From NCBI RefSeq assembly GCF_014192225.1, contig NZ_JACHXS010000002.1:248001-312000 (forward strand): 64,000 nucleotides of DNA. The letters are read 5' to 3'. Origin of the DNA: Pseudoduganella umbonata (GTDB taxonomy: Bacteria; Pseudomonadota; Gammaproteobacteria; Burkholderiales; Burkholderiaceae_D). Shown here piece after piece: positions 57,393-64,000 of this stretch; position 1 is the first letter of the stretch; every line of letters starts with the position of its first letter. The notes under the pieces are model-generated. The model saw nothing but the letters and a program-made list of their open reading frames with translations. It made no database searches and had not been told where the DNA came from. Position numbers and translations under genes: made by a program.

Positions 57393-58376
57393 TTACTGGC
57401 TGCCGAAGTGGTCGAAGCCGGCCAGCCGCAGCTCGAGCGGCGCGCCCTGGCCATCGGTCAGTTGCAGGCCCGGCGATGCGTCGATGCGGCCGACCCGCGT
57501 GACCGGCGTGCCGCTGGCGGCGCCGGCCGCCAGGATGGCCGCCCGCTGCTCCGGCGCGGCGGTGAAGCACAGCTCGTAGTCGTCGCCGCCGGCGGCCGCG
57601 TAGTTGCGGCGCAGCGCGATGTCGCACGTGGCGAGCACCGGGCCGGCGGGCAAGGCGTCGATGTCCAGCGTGGCGCCGACCCCGGAACGTTCCAGGATGT
57701 GATCGAGGTCGCCCACCAGGCCGTCGGAAATGTCGATCGCGGCGCGTGCCAGGCCGTTTTCGGCGAGCAGCCGGCCCAGCGCCACGCGCGGTGCCGGCAA
57801 GTGCAGGCGCGCCTCGGCCTGCCGTTGCGCGTCCGGCGCCAGTGCCACTTCGCCGCGCATGCCGGCCAGCGCCAGGCGTGCGTCGCCCAGCGTGCCGGAG
57901 ATCCAGATATCGTCGCCCGGCCGGGCCGCATCGCGCCGCAGTGCCTGGCCCGGCACCACTTCGCCGAACACGGTGATGCAGATATTGAGCGGGCCCTTCG
58001 TCGTGTCGCCGCCGATCAGCTCGCAGTCATGCGCATCGGCCAGCGCGAACAGCCCGGCGGAAAAGCCGGCCAGCCAGTCGCGGTCGGCGGCCGGCAATGC
58101 CAGTGCCAGCGTGAAGCCGGCCGGCCGGGCACCCATCGCCGCCAGGTCGGAGAGATTCACGGCCAGGCTCTTGTGGCCGAGGCGGCGCGGATCTTCGCCT
58201 GCAAAGAAATGGCGGCCCTCGACCAGCATGTCGGAGGAAATCGCGAACGACTGGCCGGGCGCGATGCCCAGCAACGCGCAATCGTCGCCGATACCCAGCT
58301 GGACCCGGCTCTGGAGCTGCGGGGCACGTGCCGGGCGAACGAAATACTGTTTGATCAGGTCGAATTCGGAGAGCAT
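57393..58376 (-). CDS. thiL: thiamine-monophosphate kinase
   Basis: ThiL phosphorylates thiamine monophosphate to the active diphosphate. 327 residues from ATG 58376 (MLSEFDLIKQYF); upstream in-frame extension rejected. Signatures: LGIGDDCALLGI, SSDMLVEGRHFF, AVNLSDLAAMGARPAGFTLALALP, GGDTTKGPLNICITVFG and GDDIWISGTLGDA. PurM-like fold. Convergent with the GGDEF-EAL gene. Confidence 0.95.
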   Translation of the reverse strand: MLSEFDLIKQYFVRPARAPQLQSRVQLGIGDDCALLGIAPGQSFAISSDMLVEGRHFFAGEDPRRLGHKSLAVNLSDLAAMGARPAGFTLALALPAADRDWLAGFSAGLFALADAHDCELIGGDTTKGPLNICITVFGEVVPGQALRRDAARPGDDIWISGTLGDARLALAGMRGEVALAPDAQRQAEARLHLPAPRVALGRLLAENGLARAAIDISDGLVGDLDHILERSGVGATLDIDALPAGPVLATCDIALRRNYAAAGGDDYELCFTAAPEQRAAILAAGAASGTPVTRVGRIDASPGLQLTDGQGAPLELRLAGFDHFGSQ

Positions 58377-58402
58377 GCCGTCATTGTAACGGCACCGGAA
58401 AC

Positions 58403-58603
58403 CTACCGGCGGCGCATCGCCCGCGCCATGACGCGCCGTGGCTCGCGGCGCGCATAGATCCATGCGCTGCCGGCCGTGACGGCCGTGACCGATAACGCCA
58501 GTTCCCATACGGATCGCTGCGGAGTGAAGAACAGTGCGACCGTGCAAACGGGGAAAACCACACCCGCTACGCGGGAGCACGTACGCCAGAACTTGGCCCG
58601 CAT
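58403..58603 (-). CDS. small membrane protein, unknown
   Basis: 66 residues with two hydrophobic segments (about 12-25 and 32-50) and a basic end (ARAMRRR). ATG at 58603 has AAAGGG six bases upstream. It ends 27 bases before the thiL start, on the same strand, and could be co-transcribed. I do not recognise a family. Confidence 0.45.
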   Translation of the reverse strand: MRAKFWRTCSRVAGVVFPVCTVALFFTPQRSVWELALSVTAVTAGSAWIYARREPRRVMARAMRRR

Positions 58604-58958
58604 CCGCAACCCTTTCCGATAATGAGAATCCAGAGAAGCATTAGTCTAGAAGAACGTTTGGTTTATGTAAAGAAATAATTGAAACTCTGCCAAGTATCGC
58701 GTGCCTCTTTCCGCCAGTTGAACGATCCGGCCGATACGCTGAATAATGTCTTTACATACGTGCGATAAGGACCAATGCCGCGCGGCATGCGGCTTTGCGG
58801 GACACGGGAAGCATTTTTGATAGCGCAAGCGGATAACGGAAGATTTTCCGATAGAAAATTCGGTGGTAACCCGGCCGTTGGTAAAAATACCTACTTTGGC
58901 CAGGAATGCGGTCTGCTAGAATCAAAGGATTTCAGACAGCACAGGAAGGCAGCAGGCA
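58604..58958. other. intergenic region before maeB
   Basis: 355 bases, clearly AT-richer than the surroundings. It carries the maeB promoter; no gene, repeat or RNA is recognised. A 66-codon frame crossing the maeB start is a shadow. Confidence 0.5.
58895..58922 (+). promoter_or_regulatory. candidate maeB promoter
   Basis: TTTGGC (58895-58900), 16-base spacer, TAGAAT (58917-58922) with TGC before the -10. The start codon is 37 bases downstream. Confidence 0.5.
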
Positions 58959-61277
58959 ATGGATTCGTCATCTGACAAGAAAGAAGAATTGCGGCAACAA
59001 CTGCGTCTGGCGGCGCTCGAATACCACGAGTTTCCGCGGCCGGGCAAGATCAGCGTGACCCCGACCAAGACATTGACGAACCAGCGCGACCTGGCCCTGG
59101 CGTACTCGCCGGGCGTGGCCGCGCCCTGCGAGGAAATCGTCGTCGACCCGGCCGCCGCCTATAAATACACCGCGCGCGGCAACCTGGTCGCCGTGATCTC
59201 GAACGGCACCGCCGTGCTGGGCCTGGGCAATATCGGCGCGCTGGCATCCAAGCCGGTGATGGAAGGCAAGGGCGTGCTGTTCAAGAAGTTCGCCGGCATC
59301 GACGTGTTCGACATCGAGATCAACGAACAGGATCCGGACAAGCTGATCGACATCATCGCCGCACTGGAACCCACCTTCGGCGGCGTCAACCTGGAAGACA
59401 TCAAGGCGCCCGAGTGCTTCTACATCGAGCGCGAACTGCGCAAGCGGATGAAGATCCCCGTCTTCCACGACGACCAGCACGGCACCGCGATCATCGTCGG
59501 CGCGGCGATCCTGAACGGCATCAGCCTGGTCGGCAAGAACATCAAGGAATGCAAGCTGGTCGTTTCCGGCGCCGGCGCGGCCGCGCTGGCCTGCCTGGAC
59601 CTGATCGTCGACCTCGGCTTCCCGATCGAGAACATCTTCGTGACCGACCTGGCCGGCGTGGTCTACCAGGGCCGCACCGAGCTGATGGATCCGGACAAGG
59701 AACGCTTTGCCCGTGACACCACCGCACGCACGCTGGGCGAAGTGATCGCCGGTGCGGACATCTTCCTGGGCCTGTCCGCCGGCGGCGTGCTCAAGCAGCC
59801 CATGGTGCAGCAGATGGCGGCGCGTCCGATCATCCTGGCGCTGGCCAACCCGAACCCGGAAATCCTGCCGGAAGACGTGAAGGCCGTGCGTGACGACGCC
59901 GTCATCTGCACCGGCCGTTCGGATTACCCGAACCAGGTCAACAACGTGCTGTGCTTCCCGTACATCTTCCGCGGCGCGCTCGATTGCGGCGCCAGCACGA
60001 TCACGCGCGAAATGGAAATCGCCGTGGTGCATGCGATCGCCGACCTGGCGCACGCCGAGCAGTCCGACGTGGTGGCCACGACCTATGGTTTCACCAACCT
60101 GTCGTTCGGCCCCGAGTACCTGATCCCGATGCCGTTCGATCCGCGCCTGCTGATCAAGATCGCGCCGGCGGTGGCCAAGGCCGCCGAGGAATCCGGCGTC
60201 GCCACGCGTCCGATCAAGGACCTGGAAGCGTATGCCGACAGCCTGCAGCAGTTCGTCTACCGCAGCGGCACGTTCATGAAGCCGCTGTTCGCGCAGGCCA
60301 AGATCACCAGCCCGGACACCAAGCGCATCGTCTACGCCGAAGGCGAAGAAGAACGCGTGCTGCGTGCCGTGCAGGTGGTGGTCGACGAGCGCCTGGCGCG
60401 CCCGATCCTGGTCGGCCGCCCGGCCGTGCTGGAATCGCGCATCCAGAAGTTCGGCCTGCGCCTGAAGCAGGGCGTGGACTTCGACGTGATCAATCCCGAT
60501 TACGACGACCGCTACCGCGACTACTGGACCTCTTACTACGACCTCGCCAAGCGCAAGGGCGTGACGGAGGAATACGCCAAGCTGGAAATGCGCCGCCGCC
60601 ACAGCCTGATCGGCGCGATGATGATCAAGAAGGGCGATGCGGACGGCATGATCTGCGGCACCTTCGGCACTACCCAGCTGCACCTGCACTACATCGACCA
60701 GGTGCTGGGCAAGCGCCCGGGCGCCAATGTGTATGCGGCGATGAACGTGCTGGTGCTGCCGGAGCGGCAGCTGGTGATGGTCGACACGCACGTCAACGAA
60801 AATCCGACCGCCGAGCAGCTGGCCGAGATCACGATCATGGCCGCCGAAGAGATGCGCCGCTTCGGCCTGCACCCATCGGCCGCGCTGCTGTCGCACTCGA
60901 ACTTCGGTTCGTCCAACAACGAGTCCGCGCAGAAGATGCGCGCCGCGCTGGCCCTGATCAAGGAACGCGCGCCGGACCTGGAAGTCGATGGCGAAATGCA
61001 CGGCGACACCGCGCTCGATTCGAAGCTGCGCAAGAAGCTGATGCCGGATTCCACCCTGCAGCGCGATGCGAACCTGCTGGTGGCGCCAAACATCGAATCC
61101 GCCAACATCGCCTACAACCTGGTGAAAACGGCGGCCGGCAACGGCATCGCGATCGGTCCGATCCTGCTGGGTTGCGCCGCGCCGGTGCACATCCTGACCC
61201 CATCGGCCACCGTGCGCCGCATCGTCAACATGACGGCGTTGTGCGTCGTCGACGTGGTCGCCCAGCGCAATAACTGA
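58959..61277 (+). CDS. maeB: NADP-dependent malic enzyme
   Basis: MaeB decarboxylates malate to pyruvate with NADP reduction. 772 residues: the malic enzyme part (about 1-430) with [46 protein letters not shown] and [10 protein letters not shown], then a phosphotransacetylase-like C-terminal domain (about 440-770: [28 protein letters not shown] [12 protein letters not shown]). The PTA domain is regulatory in this class. Ends at a strong terminator. Confidence 0.96.
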   Translation: MDSSSDKKEELRQQLRLAALEYHEFPRPGKISVTPTKTLTNQRDLALAYSPGVAAPCEEIVVDPAAAYKYTARGNLVAVISNGTAVLGLGNIGALASKPVMEGKGVLFKKFAGIDVFDIEINEQDPDKLIDIIAALEPTFGGVNLEDIKAPECFYIERELRKRMKIPVFHDDQHGTAIIVGAAILNGISLVGKNIKECKLVVSGAGAAALACLDLIVDLGFPIENIFVTDLAGVVYQGRTELMDPDKERFARDTTARTLGEVIAGADIFLGLSAGGVLKQPMVQQMAARPIILALANPNPEILPEDVKAVRDDAVICTGRSDYPNQVNNVLCFPYIFRGALDCGASTITREMEIAVVHAIADLAHAEQSDVVATTYGFTNLSFGPEYLIPMPFDPRLLIKIAPAVAKAAEESGVATRPIKDLEAYADSLQQFVYRSGTFMKPLFAQAKITSPDTKRIVYAEGEEERVLRAVQVVVDERLARPILVGRPAVLESRIQKFGLRLKQGVDFDVINPDYDDRYRDYWTSYYDLAKRKGVTEEYAKLEMRRRHSLIGAMMIKKGDADGMICGTFGTTQLHLHYIDQVLGKRPGANVYAAMNVLVLPERQLVMVDTHVNENPTAEQLAEITIMAAEEMRRFGLHPSAALLSHSNFGSSNNESAQKMRAALALIKERAPDLEVDGEMHGDTALDSKLRKKLMPDSTLQRDANLLVAPNIESANIAYNLVKTAAGNGIAIGPILLGCAAPVHILTPSATVRRIVNMTALCVVDVVAQRNN

Positions 61278-61297
61278 TCCTCGCTGATCGCCCTCCG

Positions 61298-61324
61298 AAA
61301 GCCGCCGCAAGGCGGCTTTTTTTT
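61298..61324 (+). terminator. terminator after maeB
   Basis: AAAGCCGCC (61298-61306), GCAA loop, GGCGGCTTT (61311-61319), T-run to 61324. Confidence 0.93.
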
Positions 61325-61333
61325 CGCCCGCAA

Positions 61334-61407
61334 GTTTCCAGAAAACCGGTGACAGACACCGGTTTTCTGGAAACATTGCAAAAAAACCGGTGACAGACAC
61401 CGGTTCT
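61334..61407. repeat. palindromic repeat family, copy 4 (two direct units)
   Basis: Unit 1 is a perfect 18-bp palindrome arm GTTTCCAGAAAACCGGTG (61334-61351), loop ACAGA, complement at 61357-61374. Unit 2, AACCGGTG-ACAGA-CACCGGTT at 61385-61405, is a shorter copy in the same orientation. It sits between the maeB terminator and the DUF2214 gene, whose start lies 18 bases after. Confidence 0.92.
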
Positions 61408-61424
61408 CGTGGAATATTTCTGGT

Positions 61425-61880
61425 ATGACAGACCTCATCCTGGCCATCGTCCACCACCTGATCGTGTTCGGCATCGCCGCCGTGCTGGCGGCGGAACTGG
61501 CGCTGCTGCGGCCCACGTCGATGTCGCCGCACACGGTGAAACTGCTGGGGCGCTTCGACACGTTCTACGGCCTGCTGGCATTGGCGATCCTCGTCGCCGG
61601 TTTTGGCAGGGTCTTCCATGGCCCGAAGGGCGCGGATTTTTACCTGGACAATCCCGTCTTCTGGATCAAGGTCGGCGCGTTTGCCGTGGTCGGCATCCTG
61701 TCGATCAAGCCCACGGTGCGCATTCTCGCGTGGCAGAAAGCGCTGAAGGCCGATGCCGGCTTTACGCCTCCAGCGGAGGAGCTGAACGCCGTGCGCCGGC
61801 GCAAGCTGGCGGAAATCCACGTCTTCGCCATCATCCCGGTAGCCGCGGCCGCGATGGCCCGCGGATTCGGACTGGGCTGA
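61425..61880 (+). CDS. DUF2214 family membrane protein
   Basis: 151 residues with four hydrophobic segments (about 4-26, 45-63, 80-98, 130-147). LDNPVFWIKVGAFAVVGILSIKPTVR and the histidines in AIVHHLIVFG suggest a haem- or metal-binding membrane protein, but the DUF2214 function is unknown. The palindromic repeat lies immediately upstream, so the repeat may carry part of its 5' leader. Confidence 0.85.
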   Translation: MTDLILAIVHHLIVFGIAAVLAAELALLRPTSMSPHTVKLLGRFDTFYGLLALAILVAGFGRVFHGPKGADFYLDNPVFWIKVGAFAVVGILSIKPTVRILAWQKALKADAGFTPPAEELNAVRRRKLAEIHVFAIIPVAAAAMARGFGLG

Positions 61881-61911
61881 ACGCCTGCCGCTCACACCGG
61901 CCTGCGACGGC

Positions 61912-61966
61912 GCCAGAACATCGCCAGAACATCGCCAGAACATCGCCAGAACATCGCCAGAACATC
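61912..61966 (+). repeat. 11-bp tandem repeat, five copies
   Basis: GCCAGAACATC exactly five times (61912-61966), period 11 bases, about one helical turn. Non-coding, 31 bases after DUF2214. No spacers, so not CRISPR. Confidence 0.95.
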
Positions 61967-62051
61967 GCTTCCGGCAGCCGCTTGCCGATTGCATGCGACC
62001 GTTTTTTCCGTGGTTTCGTCAGCTCGTCAGCACTGATTCCCGGCGCTAGTT

Positions 62052-62067
62052 TGGCGCCTTTGTTGCG
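62052..62067 (+). promoter_or_regulatory. possible RpoN promoter for the PEP-CTERM array
   Basis: TGGCGCC-TTTG-TTGCG resembles TGGCACG-N4-TTGCW with correct GG-to-GC spacing. It lies 52 bases before the first (broken) member of the array. PEP-CTERM genes elsewhere are often RpoN/PrsR-controlled. Match is imperfect. Confidence 0.4.
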
Positions 62068-62118
62068 AGAATGATGAGGCCGGATTCCCGGCACCCACAT
62101 CGTCGAACGGAGGAGGCC

Positions 62119-62330
62119 ATGCAAAAAAACTGTTATGTACCGCCGTGCTCGCAGCTGTCACCACCTGCGTCAATGCGCAGGACATCACCTGGCATTTCAC
62201 CTGCCAGGGCTTCGCCAACGGCCACACGGGAACGTTCGGGCCAGTCGAGACGCTGAGCGAAACGTTCCGCGGCAGGGACCGTGGCGCTGCTGATGGGCGC
62301 CTTCACACATTCAAGTGGAGAAAAAGATGA
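62119..62330 (+). pseudogene. broken PEP-CTERM-array paralogue (frameshift and truncation)
   Basis: AGGAGG lies before ATG 62119, but the ATG frame is lost after a run of seven A (62123-62129). With eight A the frame would continue as a signal peptide (LLCTAVLAAVTTCVNAQ) and then DITWHFTCQGFANGHTGTF and ETLSETFRGRD, clearly similar to the start of both downstream paralogues ([19 protein letters not shown]). After GRD similarity ends and a stop comes at 62328, so about 150 C-terminal residues, including the PEP-CTERM tail, are missing. Confidence 0.8.
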
Positions 62331-62926
62331 GCATGCAAAAACAATGGCTGGGTGCGCAATGGCTATTTGCGCTCTTGCTGGCGCACGCGGCCGGCGCCCA
62401 GGCGCAGCTGACGACATGGGAATTCTCGTACCAGGGGTTTGTCGACGACTCGACCGGCCTGCTCGATCCCGGCCGGCGGTTCAGCGGACTGTTCACCGGC
62501 CGGGACAGCAACAGTAACGGCATCATCACGCGCGACGAACTGGTCTACCTCAGCGCTGGCGGCACGACCTACATCGACCCTACCGGCATCAGCTGCAACC
62601 GATACGACGGCGCCGCGGGCTACAGCTGCCGCGTCGACCAGTTTGCCTACTCGCTGTCGGGCAACCTGGTGTTTGCAGGCAGTCATTCCGTCGGGGCCGA
62701 GATGTCGGCGTGGACGGCGTGGGTGGTGACGGGAGAGGCCCATGGCGACTACGGCGACACCTTCGGCAATTACTGGGACAACCGTTACGCCTGGACCGAA
62801 CAAACCACGTTCGCGATCTCGCCGCAGCCCGTGCCCGAGCCTTCCATCGCGCTGCTGCTGCCCGCCGGATGCGCGGCACTGTGGGGCCTGGGCCGGTGGC
62901 AGCGGCGCAGCCGCTGCCTGCGCTGA
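62327..62926 (+). CDS. PEP-CTERM sorting-domain protein, copy 1
   Basis: 199-residue exported protein with a signal peptide ending HAAGAQAQ, and the mature start [33 protein letters not shown] resembles a calcium-binding EF-hand loop. The C-terminal tail is VPEPSIALLLPAG, a membrane segment, then RWQRRSR: the PEP-CTERM signal cut by exosortase. ATG 62327 has GGAG six bases upstream; a GTG at 62315 is weaker. Function unknown. Confidence 0.88.
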   Translation: MSMQKQWLGAQWLFALLLAHAAGAQAQLTTWEFSYQGFVDDSTGLLDPGRRFSGLFTGRDSNSNGIITRDELVYLSAGGTTYIDPTGISCNRYDGAAGYSCRVDQFAYSLSGNLVFAGSHSVGAEMSAWTAWVVTGEAHGDYGDTFGNYWDNRYAWTEQTTFAISPQPVPEPSIALLLPAGCAALWGLGRWQRRSRCLR

Positions 62927-62999
62927 CATGCGTTGGTGTCATGGCCGATGACTGCCGGGCCTGGTAGCCATCTCTCGAACATCATCAAGGAGGATCGAA

Positions 63000-63596
63000 A
63001 TGCAGCCACAAAAACTCGGGCTGGGCGCATTGCTGCTTGCTGCAGCCGCCTGTGCCAGCGCGCAAATGACCACGTGGGAATTTACCTATCAGGGATTTAA
63101 TGATGCCTGGTCCGGCACGTTTCTGCCTGACCGCAAGTTCAGTGGCCTTTTCACCGGCCGGGACACGAACGGAGACGGCACCATCGCGTACTCGGAACTG
63201 GTGTACCTGTCCGCAGGAGGTCGCACATTCGTCGATCCTACTGGCCCGGATTGCAACAGCCACTCGTCGGGGACGGATTATCAATGCTGGGTCAGTGAGT
63301 TTTCCTACGGGCTGGACGGGACCCTGAACTTCTCGGGCCGTGCGATCGTCACCAGTTCGACGCGCTACTTTGAATTCTGGGCCAACACGGGGCAAGACTG
63401 GGGTTTCCGGGATATCCAGGAATGGGGAGGGCCGACTGGCGAGTACGTATGGGCCGACCAGACCACGCTGACGATCTCGCCGGCGCCGATCCCTGAACCG
63501 TCCGTGGCGCTGCTGATGCCGGCGGGGTTGGCCCTGCTGGCCCTGGCCGCGCGGCGCCCGCGTGTGAAAACTTGCGCTGTAACAAGATGTAATTGA
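63000..63596 (+). CDS. PEP-CTERM sorting-domain protein, copy 2
   Basis: 198-residue paralogue of the preceding gene. Signal peptide ending ACASAQ, mature start [19 protein letters not shown], then [24 protein letters not shown], where [12 protein letters not shown] fits the EF-hand loop DxNxDGxIxxxE exactly. It ends with [13 protein letters not shown], a membrane segment and RRPR. Strong AGGAGG before the ATG. Both copies keep four or so Cys around YDGAAGYSC / YQCWV. Exosortase genes are outside the window. Confidence 0.9.
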   Translation: MQPQKLGLGALLLAAAACASAQMTTWEFTYQGFNDAWSGTFLPDRKFSGLFTGRDTNGDGTIAYSELVYLSAGGRTFVDPTGPDCNSHSSGTDYQCWVSEFSYGLDGTLNFSGRAIVTSSTRYFEFWANTGQDWGFRDIQEWGGPTGEYVWADQTTLTISPAPIPEPSVALLMPAGLALLALAARRPRVKTCAVTRCN

Positions 63597-63603
63597 TGTA
63601 ATA

Positions 63604-63627
63604 CGGCCCGCCGGCACCGGCGGGCCG
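63604..63627. terminator. GC-rich stem-loop after PEP-CTERM copy 2
   Basis: CGGCCCGCCGG (63604-63614), CA, CCGGCGGGCCG (63617-63627), a perfect 11-bp palindrome. No T-run, so it may pause or stabilise rather than terminate. Confidence 0.5.
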
Positions 63628-63687
63628 ATGTCATGCCTCTGTTACAATATCGGGCTTCTTCGTCAACCTCTTGAACACCCGATCATT

Positions 63688-64000
63688 ATGAAAAATACGA
63701 AACGCGCCCTGGTCACGGGCATTTCCGGTCAGGATGGCGCTTACCTGGCGCAGCTGTTGCTCGAGAAGGGTTACGAAGTCACCGGCACGTTCCGCCGCAC
63801 CAGTTCCGTCAATTTCTGGCGCATCGAGGAACTCGGCATCCAGAACCACCCGAACCTGAAGCTGGTCGAGCACGACCTGACCGACCTGTCGTCGTCGATC
63901 CGCCTGCTGCAGAATGGCCAGTTCCACGAAATCTACAACCTGGCGGCGCAAAGCTTTGTCGGCGTGTCGTTCGAACAGCCGGTGACCACGGCCGAGATCA
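63688..64000 (+). CDS. gmd: GDP-mannose 4,6-dehydratase (3' end outside window)
   Basis: First 104 residues of a short-chain-type sugar-nucleotide dehydratase. Rossmann motif [15 protein letters not shown], then [20 protein letters not shown] and [16 protein letters not shown] match Gmd, which converts GDP-mannose to GDP-4-keto-6-deoxymannose for fucose or rhamnose. Its place after PEP-CTERM genes fits exopolysaccharide supply. A TACAAT box at 63643-63648 lies 39 bases upstream. Confidence 0.92.
   Translation, partial: MKNTKRALVTGISGQDGAYLAQLLLEKGYEVTGTFRRTSSVNFWRIEELGIQNHPNLKLVEHDLTDLSSSIRLLQNGQFHEIYNLAAQSFVGVSFEQPVTTAEI

Noticed and set aside
58775..58975. 66-codon frame across the maeB start
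   Set aside because: Overlaps the maeB promoter and start in another frame; no homology.
61912..61966. CRISPR-like array
   Set aside because: Units are contiguous 11-mers without spacers; simple tandem repeat.
58968..61994. 1008-codon minus-strand frame opposite maeB
   Set aside because: Shadow of a GC-rich gene with strong codon bias; composition is His/Gln/Arg-rich with no recognisable domain, while maeB is certain.
62145..62330. Separate 61-residue gene starting at GTG
   Set aside because: The frame is the remainder of the frameshifted PEP-CTERM paralogue; start would lie within its signal peptide.
63631..63951. 106-codon minus-strand frame opposite gmd
   Set aside because: Antisense to a clear Gmd N-terminus.

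Overview
The window reads as a chromosomal stretch of a GC-rich betaproteobacterium of the Oxalobacteraceae, most like Massilia/Telluria. The basis is: gene blocks typical of Burkholderiales (hda-HAD-pcnB-folK-panB, recA-recX-sucCD, pyk-fba-purC-purE-purK-tsaC); a type IV pilin with an RpoN promoter; PEP-CTERM proteins next to an exopolysaccharide sugar-nucleotide gene; and many signal-transduction genes. No phage, integrase, transposase, rRNA, tRNA or CRISPR array was found. The assignment to genus is inference.

Layout. 1-3 kb: end of an aldehyde dehydrogenase gene, then a MarR regulator divergent from an MDR-type oxidoreductase with a dyad between them. 3-7.6 kb (minus strand): panB, DUF486, folK, pcnB, HAD phosphatase, hda. 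7.9-9.3 kb: purM and an orphan MNT-type nucleotidyltransferase. 9.5-19.6 kb (minus strand): a probable PPi-dependent phosphofructokinase, two tandem S9 peptidases, a two-subunit sodium:solute symporter and a TctDE/QseBC-like two-component system. 19.7-25.5 kb: SOS-controlled recA, recX, sucCD, an FHA protein and pilA. 25.6-31.5 kb: moaC, an M48/TPR protease, several small conserved genes and azlCD. 31.6-39.3 kb: pgk, pyk, fba, then the overlapping purC-purE-purK-tsaC operon. 39.5-43.7 kb: SGNH lipoprotein, OmpW-like porin, hybrid sensor kinase. 43.8-51.7 kb: flavin reductase, msrA, a hemerythrin-PdxH fusion, tcdA, thpR, FKBP isomerase, cysK, a zinc-type CDF exporter with its ArsR/SmtB repressor, pncC. 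51.9-57.4 kb: three overlapping genes, YfiR, CHASE8-like hybrid kinase and REC-PAS-GGDEF-EAL-REC, forming a c-di-GMP module. 57.4-64 kb: thiL, maeB, DUF2214, a PEP-CTERM gene array with one broken member, and the start of gmd.

How the genes work together. Central carbon metabolism is dense: PPi-PFK, pgk, pyk, fba, sucCD and maeB. Purine synthesis has purM, purC, purE and purK. Surface and lifestyle functions are pilA, the c-di-GMP module, PEP-CTERM proteins and gmd.

Most unusual points: (1) an in-frame fusion of a hemerythrin domain to pyridoxamine-phosphate oxidase through a Gly/Asn linker; (2) a YfiR/CHASE8-kinase/dual-REC GGDEF-EAL cassette; (3) a dispersed palindromic repeat family at four intergenic sites, with perfect stems of up to 20 bp; (4) three evenly built TGAC-N7-GTCA dyads upstream of the pilA RpoN promoter; (5) a frameshifted, truncated third copy of the PEP-CTERM paralogue; (6) short coding tandem repeats that extend the tails or linkers of several unrelated proteins.
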